DNA of 39,516 bases, from positions 1-39,516 of the forward strand of contig JBGUUT010000073.1 in NCBI GenBank assembly GCA_045133795.1. The letters run 5' to 3'. How positions within the stretch are numbered: position 1 is the first letter of the stretch; each line of letters opens with the position of its first letter. The DNA is from RGIG8597 sp045133795. GTDB taxonomy: Bacteria; Spirochaetota; GWE2-31-10. The notes below the pieces were generated by a model. That model did not search any database and was not told where the DNA came from. It worked only from the letters and a program-made list of their open reading frames with translations. Below, piece by piece: positions 16,673 through 25,595 of this stretch. Both the position numbers and the translations under genes were made by a program.

Positions 16673-17998
16673 ATGGCAATTAAAAATTTTGTTTTAGATA
16701 CAAATGTTATTCTTCACGATGCCGGTTGTATAATGAACTTTGCAGATAACAACATTATAATTCCGATGGCAGTTCTTGAAGAAGTCGACAAGTTCAAAAA
16801 AGGTGATGAGCAAAAAAACTTTCAAGCTCGTCATTTTATAAGAACATTAGATTCTATTTACTCCGATTCTATCAATTTTGAAACCGGAGCTTCTCTGGGG
16901 GACGGGAAAGGAACTTTGCGTATAATAGCCGGAGACGACCATTCTCCCGACGTACAAAAATTATTCATGACAGATTTTGCGGATCATCGCATTTTAACAG
17001 TTGCTTATAATATGAAATATCGTGATAATAATGAAAATGTAGTTCTTATTACAAAAGATATTAATTTACGTATGAAAGCAAAAGCTCTCGGAATAAAAGC
17101 TGAAGATTACATAAGCGGAACTGTCAGAAATATTGATACGCTATATACGGGAAAATGCGAAATTAATGATGACTCCGGAGAAATCAGCAGTAAAATTTTC
17201 AGTGAAGGAATAAATATCACCGATTTTGAAAAAATTACCGGTAAAAATCTTACGCTTAATCAATATCTTACAATAAAAAATAATCACAACTCAATATTGG
17301 CAAGATATGATTCTTTTTCAAATAAAATCCGCCCGGTTGAAACTAAAAGTGCCTATGGGATTCGCCCGAGAAATGCAGAACAAACATTTGCGATGGATGC
17401 ACTATTAGATGATAACATTCCGATTGTTACAATATCCGGAAAAGCCGGAACCGGAAAAACTCTTCTTGCACTAGCTTGCGGTTTGGAACGTCGCTCCAGC
17501 TATAAACAAATTTTTGTTTCACGCCCAATTATTCCGTTAAGCAATAAAGAAATCGGATTTTTACCGGGCGATGTAAAATCTAAATTGAATCCATACATGC
17601 AGCCGTTGTGGGATAATTTAAAAGTTATAAAAAATCAATATGCCGAAAAAACAAAAGAATCTCAGAAGATTGAAGATTTAACCGAAAGCGGAAAACTTTT
17701 GATTGAACCGCTGGCATACATTCGAGGACGTTCTTTAAACAAAATCTACTTTATTGTCGATGAAGCTCAAAACCTCACTCCGCATGAAGTAAAAACTATT
17801 ATTACCAGAGTCGGCGAAGGAACTAAAATAATTTTTACCGGTGACCCACACCAAATTGACACTCCGTATTTAGACATCCACTCTAACGGATTGACATATT
17901 TGATTTCACGTTTTACCGGACAAAAATTATTTGCACACTTAACACTTGAAAAAGGCGAACGTTCTGCACTGGCAGAGTTGGCAAGTGACCTTTTATAA
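16673..17998 (+). CDS. PIN domain-PhoH ATPase fusion (PhoH2-like)
   Basis: A 441-residue fusion. The PIN ribonuclease domain (1 to about 145) keeps acidic residues D9 (LDTNVIL), E36/E37, D104 and D129 (ITKDINL). The PhoH ATPase domain has Walker A GKAGTGKT (256-263) and Walker B FIVDEAQ (360-366), followed by TGDPHQID. In characterised PhoH2 proteins the pair acts as an RNA-unwinding ribonuclease. It starts after AGGAGG with a normal spacing. A weak 6-bp hairpin (16632-16651) lies in the 56-bp gap upstream, and the stop codon overlaps the next ATG by one base. Confidence 0.92.
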   Translation: MAIKNFVLDTNVILHDAGCIMNFADNNIIIPMAVLEEVDKFKKGDEQKNFQARHFIRTLDSIYSDSINFETGASLGDGKGTLRIIAGDDHSPDVQKLFMTDFADHRILTVAYNMKYRDNNENVVLITKDINLRMKAKALGIKAEDYISGTVRNIDTLYTGKCEINDDSGEISSKIFSEGINITDFEKITGKNLTLNQYLTIKNNHNSILARYDSFSNKIRPVETKSAYGIRPRNAEQTFAMDALLDDNIPIVTISGKAGTGKTLLALACGLERRSSYKQIFVSRPIIPLSNKEIGFLPGDVKSKLNPYMQPLWDNLKVIKNQYAEKTKESQKIEDLTESGKLLIEPLAYIRGRSLNKIYFIVDEAQNLTPHEVKTIITRVGEGTKIIFTGDPHQIDTPYLDIHSNGLTYLISRFTGQKLFAHLTLEKGERSALAELASDLL

Positions 17999-19524
17999 TG
18001 GAATACGAAAATAAACGAATCGCAAAAAATACTTTAATGCTTTATTTTCGTCAAATCCTGATTCTGCTCACAAGTTTGTATACCGTACGCATAGTACTGC
18101 AAGCCTTGGGAGCAGATGATTACGGGATTTATAACGTTGTTGCCGGGACTGTTACGATGTTCAACTTTTTGAGCAACAGCATGGCAACGGCATCTCAACG
18201 TTTTTTCAGTTTTGAATTAGGCAAAAAAAATTATAAAAACTTACAACAAATATTTAGCCTAATAATGATAATCTACATATTCTTGGCGATAGTTATATTT
18301 ATTTTTACCGAAACATTCGGACTGTGGTTTTTAAAGAATAAACTTACAATTCCGCAAGAACGTCTAAATGCCGCCGTCATGATTTATCAATTTACAATAT
18401 TTTCATTCATCATCACTATTTTGACGACACCTTATATGGCTTCAATAATTGCACATGAAAATATGAACATTTATGCATACGCCAGTGTTATCGAAACTAT
18501 TTTGAAATTAACAATCGCAATACTTTTAAAAGTTTTGCCGTATGACAAATTGGTAATTTACGGATTATTATTATTATTAGTTACTTTTATCAATACTGCA
18601 ATTTACAGATTTTTCTGTGGCTTTCACTATCCGGAATGCCGCTTCATTTTCTATTGGGATAAAAACAAGTTTAAAGAAATAACTTCATACAGCTGCTGGA
18701 ATTTATTTGGCTCAAGTGTTTCTATCGTAAAAAACCAAGCTTTAAATATTTTGCTGAATATCTTTTTTAATCCCGCTGTAAATGCGGCACGAGGAATAGC
18801 CGCCCAAGTAAATAACGCAGTAAACAGTTTCGCCAACAATTTTACAACTGCAATGCGACCGCAAATTATCAAACAATATGCTGCCGGACGACTCGATAAA
18901 GCTTCACAATTAGTTTTCAACGGCTGTAAATATACTTTTTTCTTAATGTTTATTTTCTCACTGCCTTTGATTCTGGAAATGAATTATATTTTAAAAATAT
19001 GGCTTTCAAATCCTCCGGAAGCTGCCGTAATTTTTACAAGACTGGCATTAATCGATGCAATAATTACTTCTATCAGTTATCAAATAATGACATTAGCACA
19101 AGCTACGGGAAAAATAAAACTCTATCAAAGCGTTGTAGGCGGAATACTTCTATTAAATCTTCCGGTCAGTTATATAATATTAAAATTAGGTGCTCCTGCA
19201 TATTCTGTAATGATAGTTACAATTTTAATCTCATGCATTGCCACTATAATCAGATTATCAATTTTGAAACTTTTGACCTTATTTTCTATAAGACGCTTTT
19301 TTAGTTCGGCTATTTTACCAATGCTCGGTATTACAATCTGTTCTTCAATAATTCCGGGATTTTTGCATTATATAATGCCTGAAAACTTCATCAGATTTTG
19401 CCTTGTTATATTTACAGCAGTTTTCATGACACTTTTTTCGATTACCACAATCGGTCTTTCAAAAAATGAAAGAGTAATAGCATTATCTTTTATAAAAAAG
19501 AAACTTTTCCGTCGTAACAAATAG
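17998..19524 (+). CDS. polysaccharide/lipid-linked glycan flippase (Wzx-like, MOP superfamily)
   Basis: A 508-residue membrane protein with about 12-14 hydrophobic segments across its length. It begins RIAKNTLMLYFRQILILLTS followed by TVRIVLQALGADDYGIYNV, typical of polysaccharide exporters of the MOP superfamily. It would flip a lipid-linked glycan across the inner membrane. TAATG overlap with the PhoH gene couples their translation. It opens a set of glycan-type genes (19570-22717), suggesting a small surface or secreted carbohydrate pathway. No glycosyltransferase is present in the window, so the glycan must be built elsewhere. Confidence 0.88.
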   Translation: MEYENKRIAKNTLMLYFRQILILLTSLYTVRIVLQALGADDYGIYNVVAGTVTMFNFLSNSMATASQRFFSFELGKKNYKNLQQIFSLIMIIYIFLAIVIFIFTETFGLWFLKNKLTIPQERLNAAVMIYQFTIFSFIITILTTPYMASIIAHENMNIYAYASVIETILKLTIAILLKVLPYDKLVIYGLLLLLVTFINTAIYRFFCGFHYPECRFIFYWDKNKFKEITSYSCWNLFGSSVSIVKNQALNILLNIFFNPAVNAARGIAAQVNNAVNSFANNFTTAMRPQIIKQYAAGRLDKASQLVFNGCKYTFFLMFIFSLPLILEMNYILKIWLSNPPEAAVIFTRLALIDAIITSISYQIMTLAQATGKIKLYQSVVGGILLLNLPVSYIILKLGAPAYSVMIVTILISCIATIIRLSILKLLTLFSIRRFFSSAILPMLGITICSSIIPGFLHYIMPENFIRFCLVIFTAVFMTLFSITTIGLSKNERVIALSFIKKKLFRRNK

Positions 19525-19569
19525 CCGTATCCACCAAAAAATGATAAAAACTCTAGCGAGGTTTATCAA

Positions 19570-20457
19570 ATGGAATTTATTCTAAGTTGCAGTGCATGTA
19601 TTGCAAAACAAATCGCACAAGTTGCAGAAATTAAAAATATTAAAAAAGACAAAGCTGACGAATTAATGAAAAAAGTTTTAATTCATTTAGCAAAATCTGA
19701 TTTTACTAAATCTACACCGCAACTAATGGGAGAAATCTGGGATATTCTCGAAAATGAAATCGGAACCAGAGATGTTTATAATGAAATAAAGCGTTATTAC
19801 AATCTCGCTGTTGCAAAACAAGAAACTCAAATATGTGAAAATATTTCTTCTATGCCGGACAATTATTCCAGATTTACAAAAGCTTTGGTTTTTAGTATTT
19901 GCGGAAATCTTATTGATTTGGCAGCGACTCCGTCATTTGATACACAAACTTTTTTTGATACAGCTATAAATCTTGCAAAAACTCCGTTTGGCATTGATGA
20001 CATACATATTTTGTACGATTCGCTAAAATCTTGTAATAATTTACTTTATCTGGGAGACAATTGCGGCGAAATCGTAACCGATAAAATTTTTATTCGCGAA
20101 ATAAAACGACAATTCCCACAACTTAATTGCTATTATGCGGTAAAAGGATTTGCAATTTTAAACGATGTCACCATGTCTGATGCCGACATGATAAATATGC
20201 ACGAAGTCGCAACGGTAATTTCTAACGGAGACAAAGCCGCCGGCACTGTTTTAAATGACGTAAGTGATGATTTTAAAATGATTTTTGATAATGCCGATGT
20301 CATCATTTCGAAAGGACAAGGAAATTTTGAAAGCTTATATCCTATAAACAAAGAAAATTTATTTTTTCTGCTTATGGCAAAATGTTCGGTAATTGCAAAA
20401 CTTTTCAATGTATCACCGATGTCCGCTGTCTGCATGAAAAACAGAGGTTTGCAATGA
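19570..20457 (+). CDS. DUF89 (ARMT1-like) family metal-dependent phosphatase
   Basis: A 295-residue protein of the DUF89 damage-control phosphatase family. It has the N-terminal CxxC (C7, C10) of the prokaryotic subfamily, the metal-binding LGDNCGEIVTDK (D163, N164), VKGFAILNDVTMSDAD (192-206, D204 as likely third ligand) and the glycine motif SKGQGNFE (247-254). Family members remove phosphate from sugar phosphates or damaged phospho-metabolites. The gene lies between a flippase and an FrhB/pyruvyl transferase pair and overlaps the latter by four bases, so a sugar-phosphate substrate in glycan synthesis is a reasonable inference. GAGG precedes the start. Confidence 0.85.
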   Translation: MEFILSCSACIAKQIAQVAEIKNIKKDKADELMKKVLIHLAKSDFTKSTPQLMGEIWDILENEIGTRDVYNEIKRYYNLAVAKQETQICENISSMPDNYSRFTKALVFSICGNLIDLAATPSFDTQTFFDTAINLAKTPFGIDDIHILYDSLKSCNNLLYLGDNCGEIVTDKIFIREIKRQFPQLNCYYAVKGFAILNDVTMSDADMINMHEVATVISNGDKAAGTVLNDVSDDFKMIFDNADVIISKGQGNFESLYPINKENLFFLLMAKCSVIAKLFNVSPMSAVCMKNRGLQ

Positions 20458-21611
20458 AAACAAAAAATTGTACAGGTTGCCTTGCTTGCTATAACATTTG
20501 CCCGGCGGATTCAATTACACTGATTACAAACAGCGAAGGCTTTATTTATCCCCAAAAAAATCTAACATCATGTGTAAATTGCGGACTTTGTGAAAAAACT
20601 TGTCCGATAATTACGCCGCATTCAATAAACAAAACTTTTACTCCTACTGCATTTGCCGGAATTAATAAAAATGAAAAAATCAGGACTGAAAGTTCCAGCG
20701 GCGGAATATTTACCGCAATTGCCGAAAAAATCATTAATAACGGCGGTTTTGTTTTCGGTGCAAAATTTGACTCTGATTTTTCTGTTATACATACTTACAC
20801 TGATAATATCGCCGGACTTTCCGATTTTCGAGGCTCAAAATATGTCCAAAGTAAAATCGGGAACTCATTTAGAGAATGCAAAAAACTTCTGGATTCCGGG
20901 CGGCAAGTCCTTTTTTCAGGTACACCTTGCCAAATCGGCGGGCTAAAAAATTATCTACAAACGGACTACCAAAATCTAATTACCGTTGACCTTATTTGTC
21001 ACGGAGCCCCGTCACCTTTATTATGGCAAAAATATATTCACTCTCAATCTGCAAACAGAGAAATTTCTCGAATAAACTTTAGAGACAAAAGCTGTGGTTG
21101 GAAAAATTTTTCTGTCGCTCTTTATTTCAGCAATAATCAGGTTGAAAAAAAAGTTTTCCATAATCACGAATATATGAAACTTTTTCTCAAAAATGTTTGT
21201 TTGCGTTCTTCATGTTATAACTGTAATTTTAAAGGAATCAATCGTATTTCTGACATTACTTTGGCTGACTTCTGGGGAATACAGCATGATTTTCCTGAAT
21301 TGGATGATAATAAAGGAACGTCTTTCGTTATCGCACAAACGCACAAAGGGAAAGAAATAATCTGCTCTCTCGACAACTGTATAATGGAAGAAATCCCGCT
21401 GGAAAAAGGTGCAAAATACAATCCGCCATTAGTAAAATCGGTTGATTGTCCGATTTCACGAACTTCTTTTTTCACCGATATGATAACAGAAAGCTTAACC
21501 ATAAAACAGTTGGCCGCAAAATATGCAGCAACGCCGTTTTTATTGCGACTGAAAAAAATTATAAAACGGTATTCAGCGAAATTATTAAAAATCGTAAGGA
21601 GAAAAAAATGA
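20454..21611 (+). CDS. FrhB/FpoF-like coenzyme F420 hydrogenase beta subunit family, Fe-S flavoprotein
   Basis: A 385-residue protein. Two 4Fe-4S ferredoxin motifs open it (C6/C9/C12/C16 and C40/C43/C46/C50). An FrhB-type region follows with SSSGGIFTAIAEKII, KYVQSKIG, FSGTPCQIGGLKNYL and DLICHGAPSP, then a Cys pair region and DITLADFWGIQ. In polysaccharide loci such proteins accompany pyruvyl transferases and probably act in redox steps on the sugar or the pyruvyl group; F420 use is unlikely in a spirochaete. I start at 20454, where ATGA overlaps the DUF89 stop and GAGG lies six bases upstream, rather than at an earlier in-frame ATG at 20382. Confidence 0.88.
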   Translation: MKTKNCTGCLACYNICPADSITLITNSEGFIYPQKNLTSCVNCGLCEKTCPIITPHSINKTFTPTAFAGINKNEKIRTESSSGGIFTAIAEKIINNGGFVFGAKFDSDFSVIHTYTDNIAGLSDFRGSKYVQSKIGNSFRECKKLLDSGRQVLFSGTPCQIGGLKNYLQTDYQNLITVDLICHGAPSPLLWQKYIHSQSANREISRINFRDKSCGWKNFSVALYFSNNQVEKKVFHNHEYMKLFLKNVCLRSSCYNCNFKGINRISDITLADFWGIQHDFPELDDNKGTSFVIAQTHKGKEIICSLDNCIMEEIPLEKGAKYNPPLVKSVDCPISRTSFFTDMITESLTIKQLAAKYAATPFLLRLKKIIKRYSAKLLKIVRRKK

Positions 21612-22717
21612 AAGTCGGAATCATGACATTTTGGTGGTCTGATGACAATTACGGGCAACTTTTACAATGCTATGCATTGCAAAAATATTTGCAAAATATT
21701 GGTCATGCCCCGTATTTAATCAGATACAAATGGTATTCTGATGTAAGAAAAAATCCGCTCCCTATTCGAATTTTAAAAGCGTTGAATCCCGCATTCATGT
21801 TTAAATATTTAAAAAAGAAAAAAAATAAAGCTAAAATAAAAATTGAAGTTGCAAATAATCCACGTTATTTTGATGATTTCAGAAAGCGTTATATTACCCA
21901 ATCGGAAACTCTTTTTTCTTCTTTGCAACAACTGCAACAAAATCCGCCACCGGCAGATATATATATTGTCGGCTCCGACCAAGTTTGGAATTTCTGGAAT
22001 AATCCGGTTCGGCGATTTCGAAACATAATACACGCCTATTTTCTTGATTTCGGCTCACCGGAAACAAAACGCATTTCCTTTGCTGCAAGCTGGGGAGTAA
22101 AAAAGATTAGCCAAGAATACATAAAAGAAATTTCTCCACTTTTGGCAAAGTTTGATTACGTCAGTGTTCGAGAAGAAAGCGGAATTGATTTATGTAAACA
22201 ATGCGGTGTAGATGCAAAATGGCTTGCCGACCCAACTATGTTTTTATCTGCAGATGTTTACCGCAAACTTTACAAAGAAAACCAAATGAATAATATGCCG
22301 CAGGGAAAATATTTAGTTTTATATGCAGTAAACAACAACTCAAAATTTGATATTCAAGCTGTTTATGATTTTGCAAAAAGTAAAAAACTGGAAGTAATTT
22401 ATATTACCGGAAACGGAACAGTTGATAAATATCCTAAATATTTTGCTACTATTCCGCAATGGCTTTATTTAATTGATAATGCCGAATATGTAATTACCAA
22501 TTCATTTCATTGTTGCGTTTTTTCAATTTTATTCAATAAACAATTTGCGGCATTGGCATTAAACGGAAAACACGCCGGCATGAACTCTCGCTTGGATTCT
22601 CTTTTTAAACGTTATAAAATAGAACCACGTTTTATCATTGCAAATGACTTTTCAATATTGGACAAAAAATATACTGCTAGTTCTGAAACTTGTAATATCA
22701 AGAATTATTTTACATAA
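21608..22717 (+). CDS. polysaccharide pyruvyl transferase family protein
   Basis: A 369-residue protein of the CsaB/WcaK superfamily, which adds ketal pyruvate from phosphoenolpyruvate to glycans. Signatures are the N-terminal MTFWWSDDNYGQLLQCYAL, YIVGSDQVWN (about 117-126), RISFAASWG and the C-terminal VITNSFHCCVFSILF. AAGGAG lies six bases before the ATG at 21608, which overlaps the upstream stop as ATGA; an earlier in-frame ATG inside the FrhB gene was rejected. Together with the FrhB-like protein it forms the common bacterial pair seen in exopolysaccharide clusters. Confidence 0.9.
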   Translation: MKVGIMTFWWSDDNYGQLLQCYALQKYLQNIGHAPYLIRYKWYSDVRKNPLPIRILKALNPAFMFKYLKKKKNKAKIKIEVANNPRYFDDFRKRYITQSETLFSSLQQLQQNPPPADIYIVGSDQVWNFWNNPVRRFRNIIHAYFLDFGSPETKRISFAASWGVKKISQEYIKEISPLLAKFDYVSVREESGIDLCKQCGVDAKWLADPTMFLSADVYRKLYKENQMNNMPQGKYLVLYAVNNNSKFDIQAVYDFAKSKKLEVIYITGNGTVDKYPKYFATIPQWLYLIDNAEYVITNSFHCCVFSILFNKQFAALALNGKHAGMNSRLDSLFKRYKIEPRFIIANDFSILDKKYTASSETCNIKNYFT

Positions 22718-22744
22718 TGTGAATAAAAATCCGGAGATAGTAAA

Positions 22745-24064
22745 ATGAATTGGGAAAACTTAATACATTGTAATAACGAAAACTTTGATACTGGGCGAGA
22801 TTTATTTCAGCGAGACCACGATCGATTAATTTTTTCTTCGGCATTTCGCAGTTTAAACCAAAAAACACAAATTTTCCCGATACCTGAAAATTATTTTATT
22901 CACAATCGAATGACTCACAGTATAGAAACTTCATGTGTCGGACGTTCTCTGGGAGAAAATACCGCATCTAAAATTGCGAAAATATACGACCTCAAAAATG
23001 CTTATGAGTTTCAAATAAAAGTCGGACGAATTGTTGAAACCGCCTGTCTTGCTCATGACATCGGAAATCCCCCGTTCGGACATTCCGGAGAATCTGCCAT
23101 CTCCAGTTTCTTTGAAACAAATCCCGGTATTATTTCTGAGCTTAATGAAAAACAAAAACATGATTTATTAAACTTTGAAGGTAATGCTCAAGGTTTCCGC
23201 CTTTTGTCTCGCAAAGGAAGTGAATTAAATGTTACGCCAAACGTATTAGCTGCTTTCACTAAATATCCGAGAGAGAGTCACATTACTGATTACAAAAATA
23301 AAACCTTTGAGAACAGAAAAGACCAAAAGAAATACGGATTTTTCCAAAGTGAAAAAAACATATTTGCACAACTGGCAAATGATTTTCAATTTCACTCTTT
23401 AGCCAATAATGATATTGCATTCGCACGTTCACCTCTGGCATTTCTTGTTGAAGCAGCAGATGACATTTGCTACACAATAATGGATATAGAAGACGGAGTT
23501 CGTCTTCATATTTTGCCATACTCTACAGCTCAAGAACTTTTATTCCCGATTATAGATAAATCCAGTCATGCAGCTGTTAACCAACGTTTAAAAAGCATGC
23601 AAGACAATACACAAAAAGTCGGTTATCTGCGTGCTAAAGTTATAAATGAACTTACCGCACAATGTTGCAATAATTTTATCCAACATTTAACTGAAATCGA
23701 AAACGGAACATTCTGTGATTCTTTACTTTCTGATATTCCCGGGGCTGAATACGTTAATATCCTAAAAAATCTGGCTGCAGACAATTTGTACAATTATCAA
23801 CCTGTTGCTGAAATAGAAACTGCCGGATTTGAAATAATCCACGGACTGCTTGAAATCATTCTCGATTTACAGACCATGCCGCAAACCAGACGTAATCGAC
23901 AACGTTCTTTATTGTTTCCTAAACATGTCATTACACCGCCGGACAATTTTTCACTTTATGAAAAACTATTAACTGCAACTGATTTTATTTCCGGATTAAC
24001 AGACGGAACTGCAATCAATTTGTTTAATAAAATACGCGGTGTTTCATTTCCGCGTATTTACTGA
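22745..24064 (+). CDS. dgt: dGTPase-like HD-domain deoxynucleoside triphosphate triphosphohydrolase
   Basis: A 439-residue HD-superfamily enzyme predicted to cleave dGTP (or other dNTPs) to the nucleoside and triphosphate. The N-terminal RDHDRLIFSSAFRSLNQKTQ is the family opening. Metal ligands lie in HNRMTHSIET (H58), LAHDIGNPPFGHSGE (H104, D105) and AADD (D239/D240). Length fits the Dgt family. GGAG precedes the start by eight bases. It is 27 bp after the pyruvyl transferase without a visible terminator, so it may share the upstream transcript. Its last codons form a hairpin that seems to act as a terminator. Confidence 0.92.
   Translation: MNWENLIHCNNENFDTGRDLFQRDHDRLIFSSAFRSLNQKTQIFPIPENYFIHNRMTHSIETSCVGRSLGENTASKIAKIYDLKNAYEFQIKVGRIVETACLAHDIGNPPFGHSGESAISSFFETNPGIISELNEKQKHDLLNFEGNAQGFRLLSRKGSELNVTPNVLAAFTKYPRESHITDYKNKTFENRKDQKKYGFFQSEKNIFAQLANDFQFHSLANNDIAFARSPLAFLVEAADDICYTIMDIEDGVRLHILPYSTAQELLFPIIDKSSHAAVNQRLKSMQDNTQKVGYLRAKVINELTAQCCNNFIQHLTEIENGTFCDSLLSDIPGAEYVNILKNLAADNLYNYQPVAEIETAGFEIIHGLLEIILDLQTMPQTRRNRQRSLLFPKHVITPPDNFSLYEKLLTATDFISGLTDGTAINLFNKIRGVSFPRIY
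24030..24059. terminator. hairpin inside the 3' end of dgt, probable bidirectional terminator
   Basis: aaatacgcgg (24030-24039) and ccgcgtattt (24050-24059) form a perfect 10-bp stem with a 10-nt loop, within the last dgt codons. The opposing genes end only seven bases apart, leaving no room for a separate terminator. On the minus strand the exit is ttttattaaac-like and moderately T-rich; on the plus strand the exit is AT-rich without a clean T-run. Confidence 0.6.
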
Positions 24065-24071
24065 TATAATT

Positions 24072-25115
24072 TTATTTTATTACATAGTTCAAATTATATT
24101 TCTGTTCTATTCTCATGTTTTCTTGTTCTATTGCATTTCGCTTTGCTTCATAATCAATTAATTTTCTTATATTATCTGCCATTTCCTCGAATACGATTTC
24201 ACCTTCATCATTAATTTCTTCTACTTTCAAAAGTTCATAGCCAATGGCAGTTTCTATAATTTCAGAAACTTCCCCCTTTTTTAAATTAAAAGCAACACGC
24301 TCTAATTTTTCATTTTGCATACTGCCTCTGACAATAAAATCCGGGAAAAAACCTCCGTTTTTTGCACTAACTTTATCTTCCGAATATTTTTTAGCTATTG
24401 TTGCAAAATCCTCACCTTTCATAATTTTATTCTTAGCACTTGTAATTTTTGCTAAAGCTTTTTGTTTATCAAACTTAGGTGAAAAACCGACAAAAATATG
24501 TCTGACTTGCAATGATGGATTAATTCGAGATATTGTAGGATTCGTTTTATAATAATTCACCACATCTTCGTCTTTTGCCATATTATAAGGAATCTTTTCA
24601 TTTCTATATTTTTCAACAAGAAGATTCTTTTTCAAATCTTCCACAATAAAACCGTAACTCAAAGGCGAATCTTTTAAATATAACTTAAATTGCTCTACAT
24701 CTCCGATATACGCCTCCACCTGCTTATTAATTTCTGCTTCATCGTAAGTAAAACCGGAAGATATTACCTCTCGGTAATAAAGTTCTTTTTGTCCCAAAGA
24801 ATAAGCCATAAAATAAAATAATTCTTTAATTTGCTGTTTAGATGTCATCGAAAAATCAAGACTGTCTGCCGCAACTTGGTAATATAAAAAAGGCAAAACA
24901 TATTTATTCGTTATCGAAAATTCTGTCGTATTTACCAAAGGAATCTCATTTTCTAAAGAAAATAACTCCGACTTCTTCTCCATATTCTTCACAAATACAA
25001 AAAAATTACCGGAATAATTAAAAATATCTGTCGCCAAAAAAGGACTGATTTCACTTTTTGTCGTACATGACACTAAAAGAATAAAAATTAATAATGATAA
25101 ATATCTATTTTTCAT
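24072..25115 (-). CDS. parvulin-type peptidyl-prolyl isomerase lipoprotein
   Basis: A 347-residue predicted lipoprotein with lipobox LLVSC (Cys17). Residues about 80-195 are a helical SurA/PrsA-like chaperone region. The rotamase domain begins about 203 (LQVRHIFVGFSP) and includes FATIAKKYSEDKVSAKNGGFF and the closing GYELLKVEEI. It would help fold exported or outer-membrane proteins in the periplasm. GGAG lies six bases before the start. It is convergent with dgt and preceded by the terminator of the STAS gene, so it probably has its own promoter in the short gap. Confidence 0.88.
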   Translation of the reverse strand: MKNRYLSLLIFILLVSCTTKSEISPFLATDIFNYSGNFFVFVKNMEKKSELFSLENEIPLVNTTEFSITNKYVLPFLYYQVAADSLDFSMTSKQQIKELFYFMAYSLGQKELYYREVISSGFTYDEAEINKQVEAYIGDVEQFKLYLKDSPLSYGFIVEDLKKNLLVEKYRNEKIPYNMAKDEDVVNYYKTNPTISRINPSLQVRHIFVGFSPKFDKQKALAKITSAKNKIMKGEDFATIAKKYSEDKVSAKNGGFFPDFIVRGSMQNEKLERVAFNLKKGEVSEIIETAIGYELLKVEEINDEGEIVFEEMADNIRKLIDYEAKRNAIEQENMRIEQKYNLNYVIK

Positions 25116-25145
25116 ATAATACTTCTCCGCTATAAAATAAAAGAA

Positions 25146-25171
25146 AAAGACCCCAGATTACTGAGGTCTTT
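25146..25171 (-). terminator. intrinsic terminator after the STAS gene
   Basis: On the minus strand aaagacctcag (25171-25161) pairs with ctggggtcttt (25156-25146), 11 bp with one G-U pair and a 4-nt loop, followed by a T-rich tail. It ends the ATPase-STAS unit. Confidence 0.85.
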
Positions 25172-25191
25172 CCTTAAGAATCTAAAATATT

Positions 25192-25578
25192 TTATTGAAT
25201 CTGAATCTCAATTAAACCGGGAGCCAACATTGATAACATTTTCAAAGAAGTTTCCTGCCATGTAATCTGAGAATTAGCAATAACTTTAAAATTATATTTC
25301 TTTTCTGCAGGTAACGGCGTAACTTTAGTTATCCATTTAATAAGAGTTTTAATCCCGCTGGAATTTAAAAACGTTAATTTAGAGAAATCTAACTCAACAT
25401 ACTTAATTCCGTTTTCAATTATATTATTATGAATTTGCTCAAAAAAAGGAACAAATATCGGCTCCGGATTTTGAACATCAATATCTCCGGAAAAATTTAC
25501 TTTTACTCCATTATCAAGATCTGTAAGCTCTACATTTGCCTTTTCTGTAACAACATTTTCTAATCCAAACTTATTCAT
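25192..25578 (-). CDS. STAS-like regulator (slr1659/SiaC-like), anti-sigma antagonist fold
   Basis: A 128-residue protein with a STAS-type core: VKVNFSGDIDVQNPEP (about 26-41) and VELDFSKLTFLNSSGIKTLI (61-80), where S73 or S74 occupies the position phosphorylated in anti-sigma antagonists. It lies 17 bp after a small HATPase-like protein, the usual partner-switch pairing. Such pairs control a phosphatase, cyclase or sigma factor by reversible Ser phosphorylation. The output partner is not in the window. GAGGGG precedes the start by three bases. Confidence 0.75.
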   Translation of the reverse strand: MNKFGLENVVTEKANVELTDLDNGVKVNFSGDIDVQNPEPIFVPFFEQIHNNIIENGIKYVELDFSKLTFLNSSGIKTLIKWITKVTPLPAEKKYNFKVIANSQITWQETSLKMLSMLAPGLIEIQIQ

Positions 25579-25595
25579 ATACCCCTCTACTCCAT

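Noticed and set aside
21215..21658. Minus-strand ORF of 147 codons
   Set aside because: It is antisense to the FrhB-like gene and spans into the pyruvyl transferase; its composition is that of a shadow frame.
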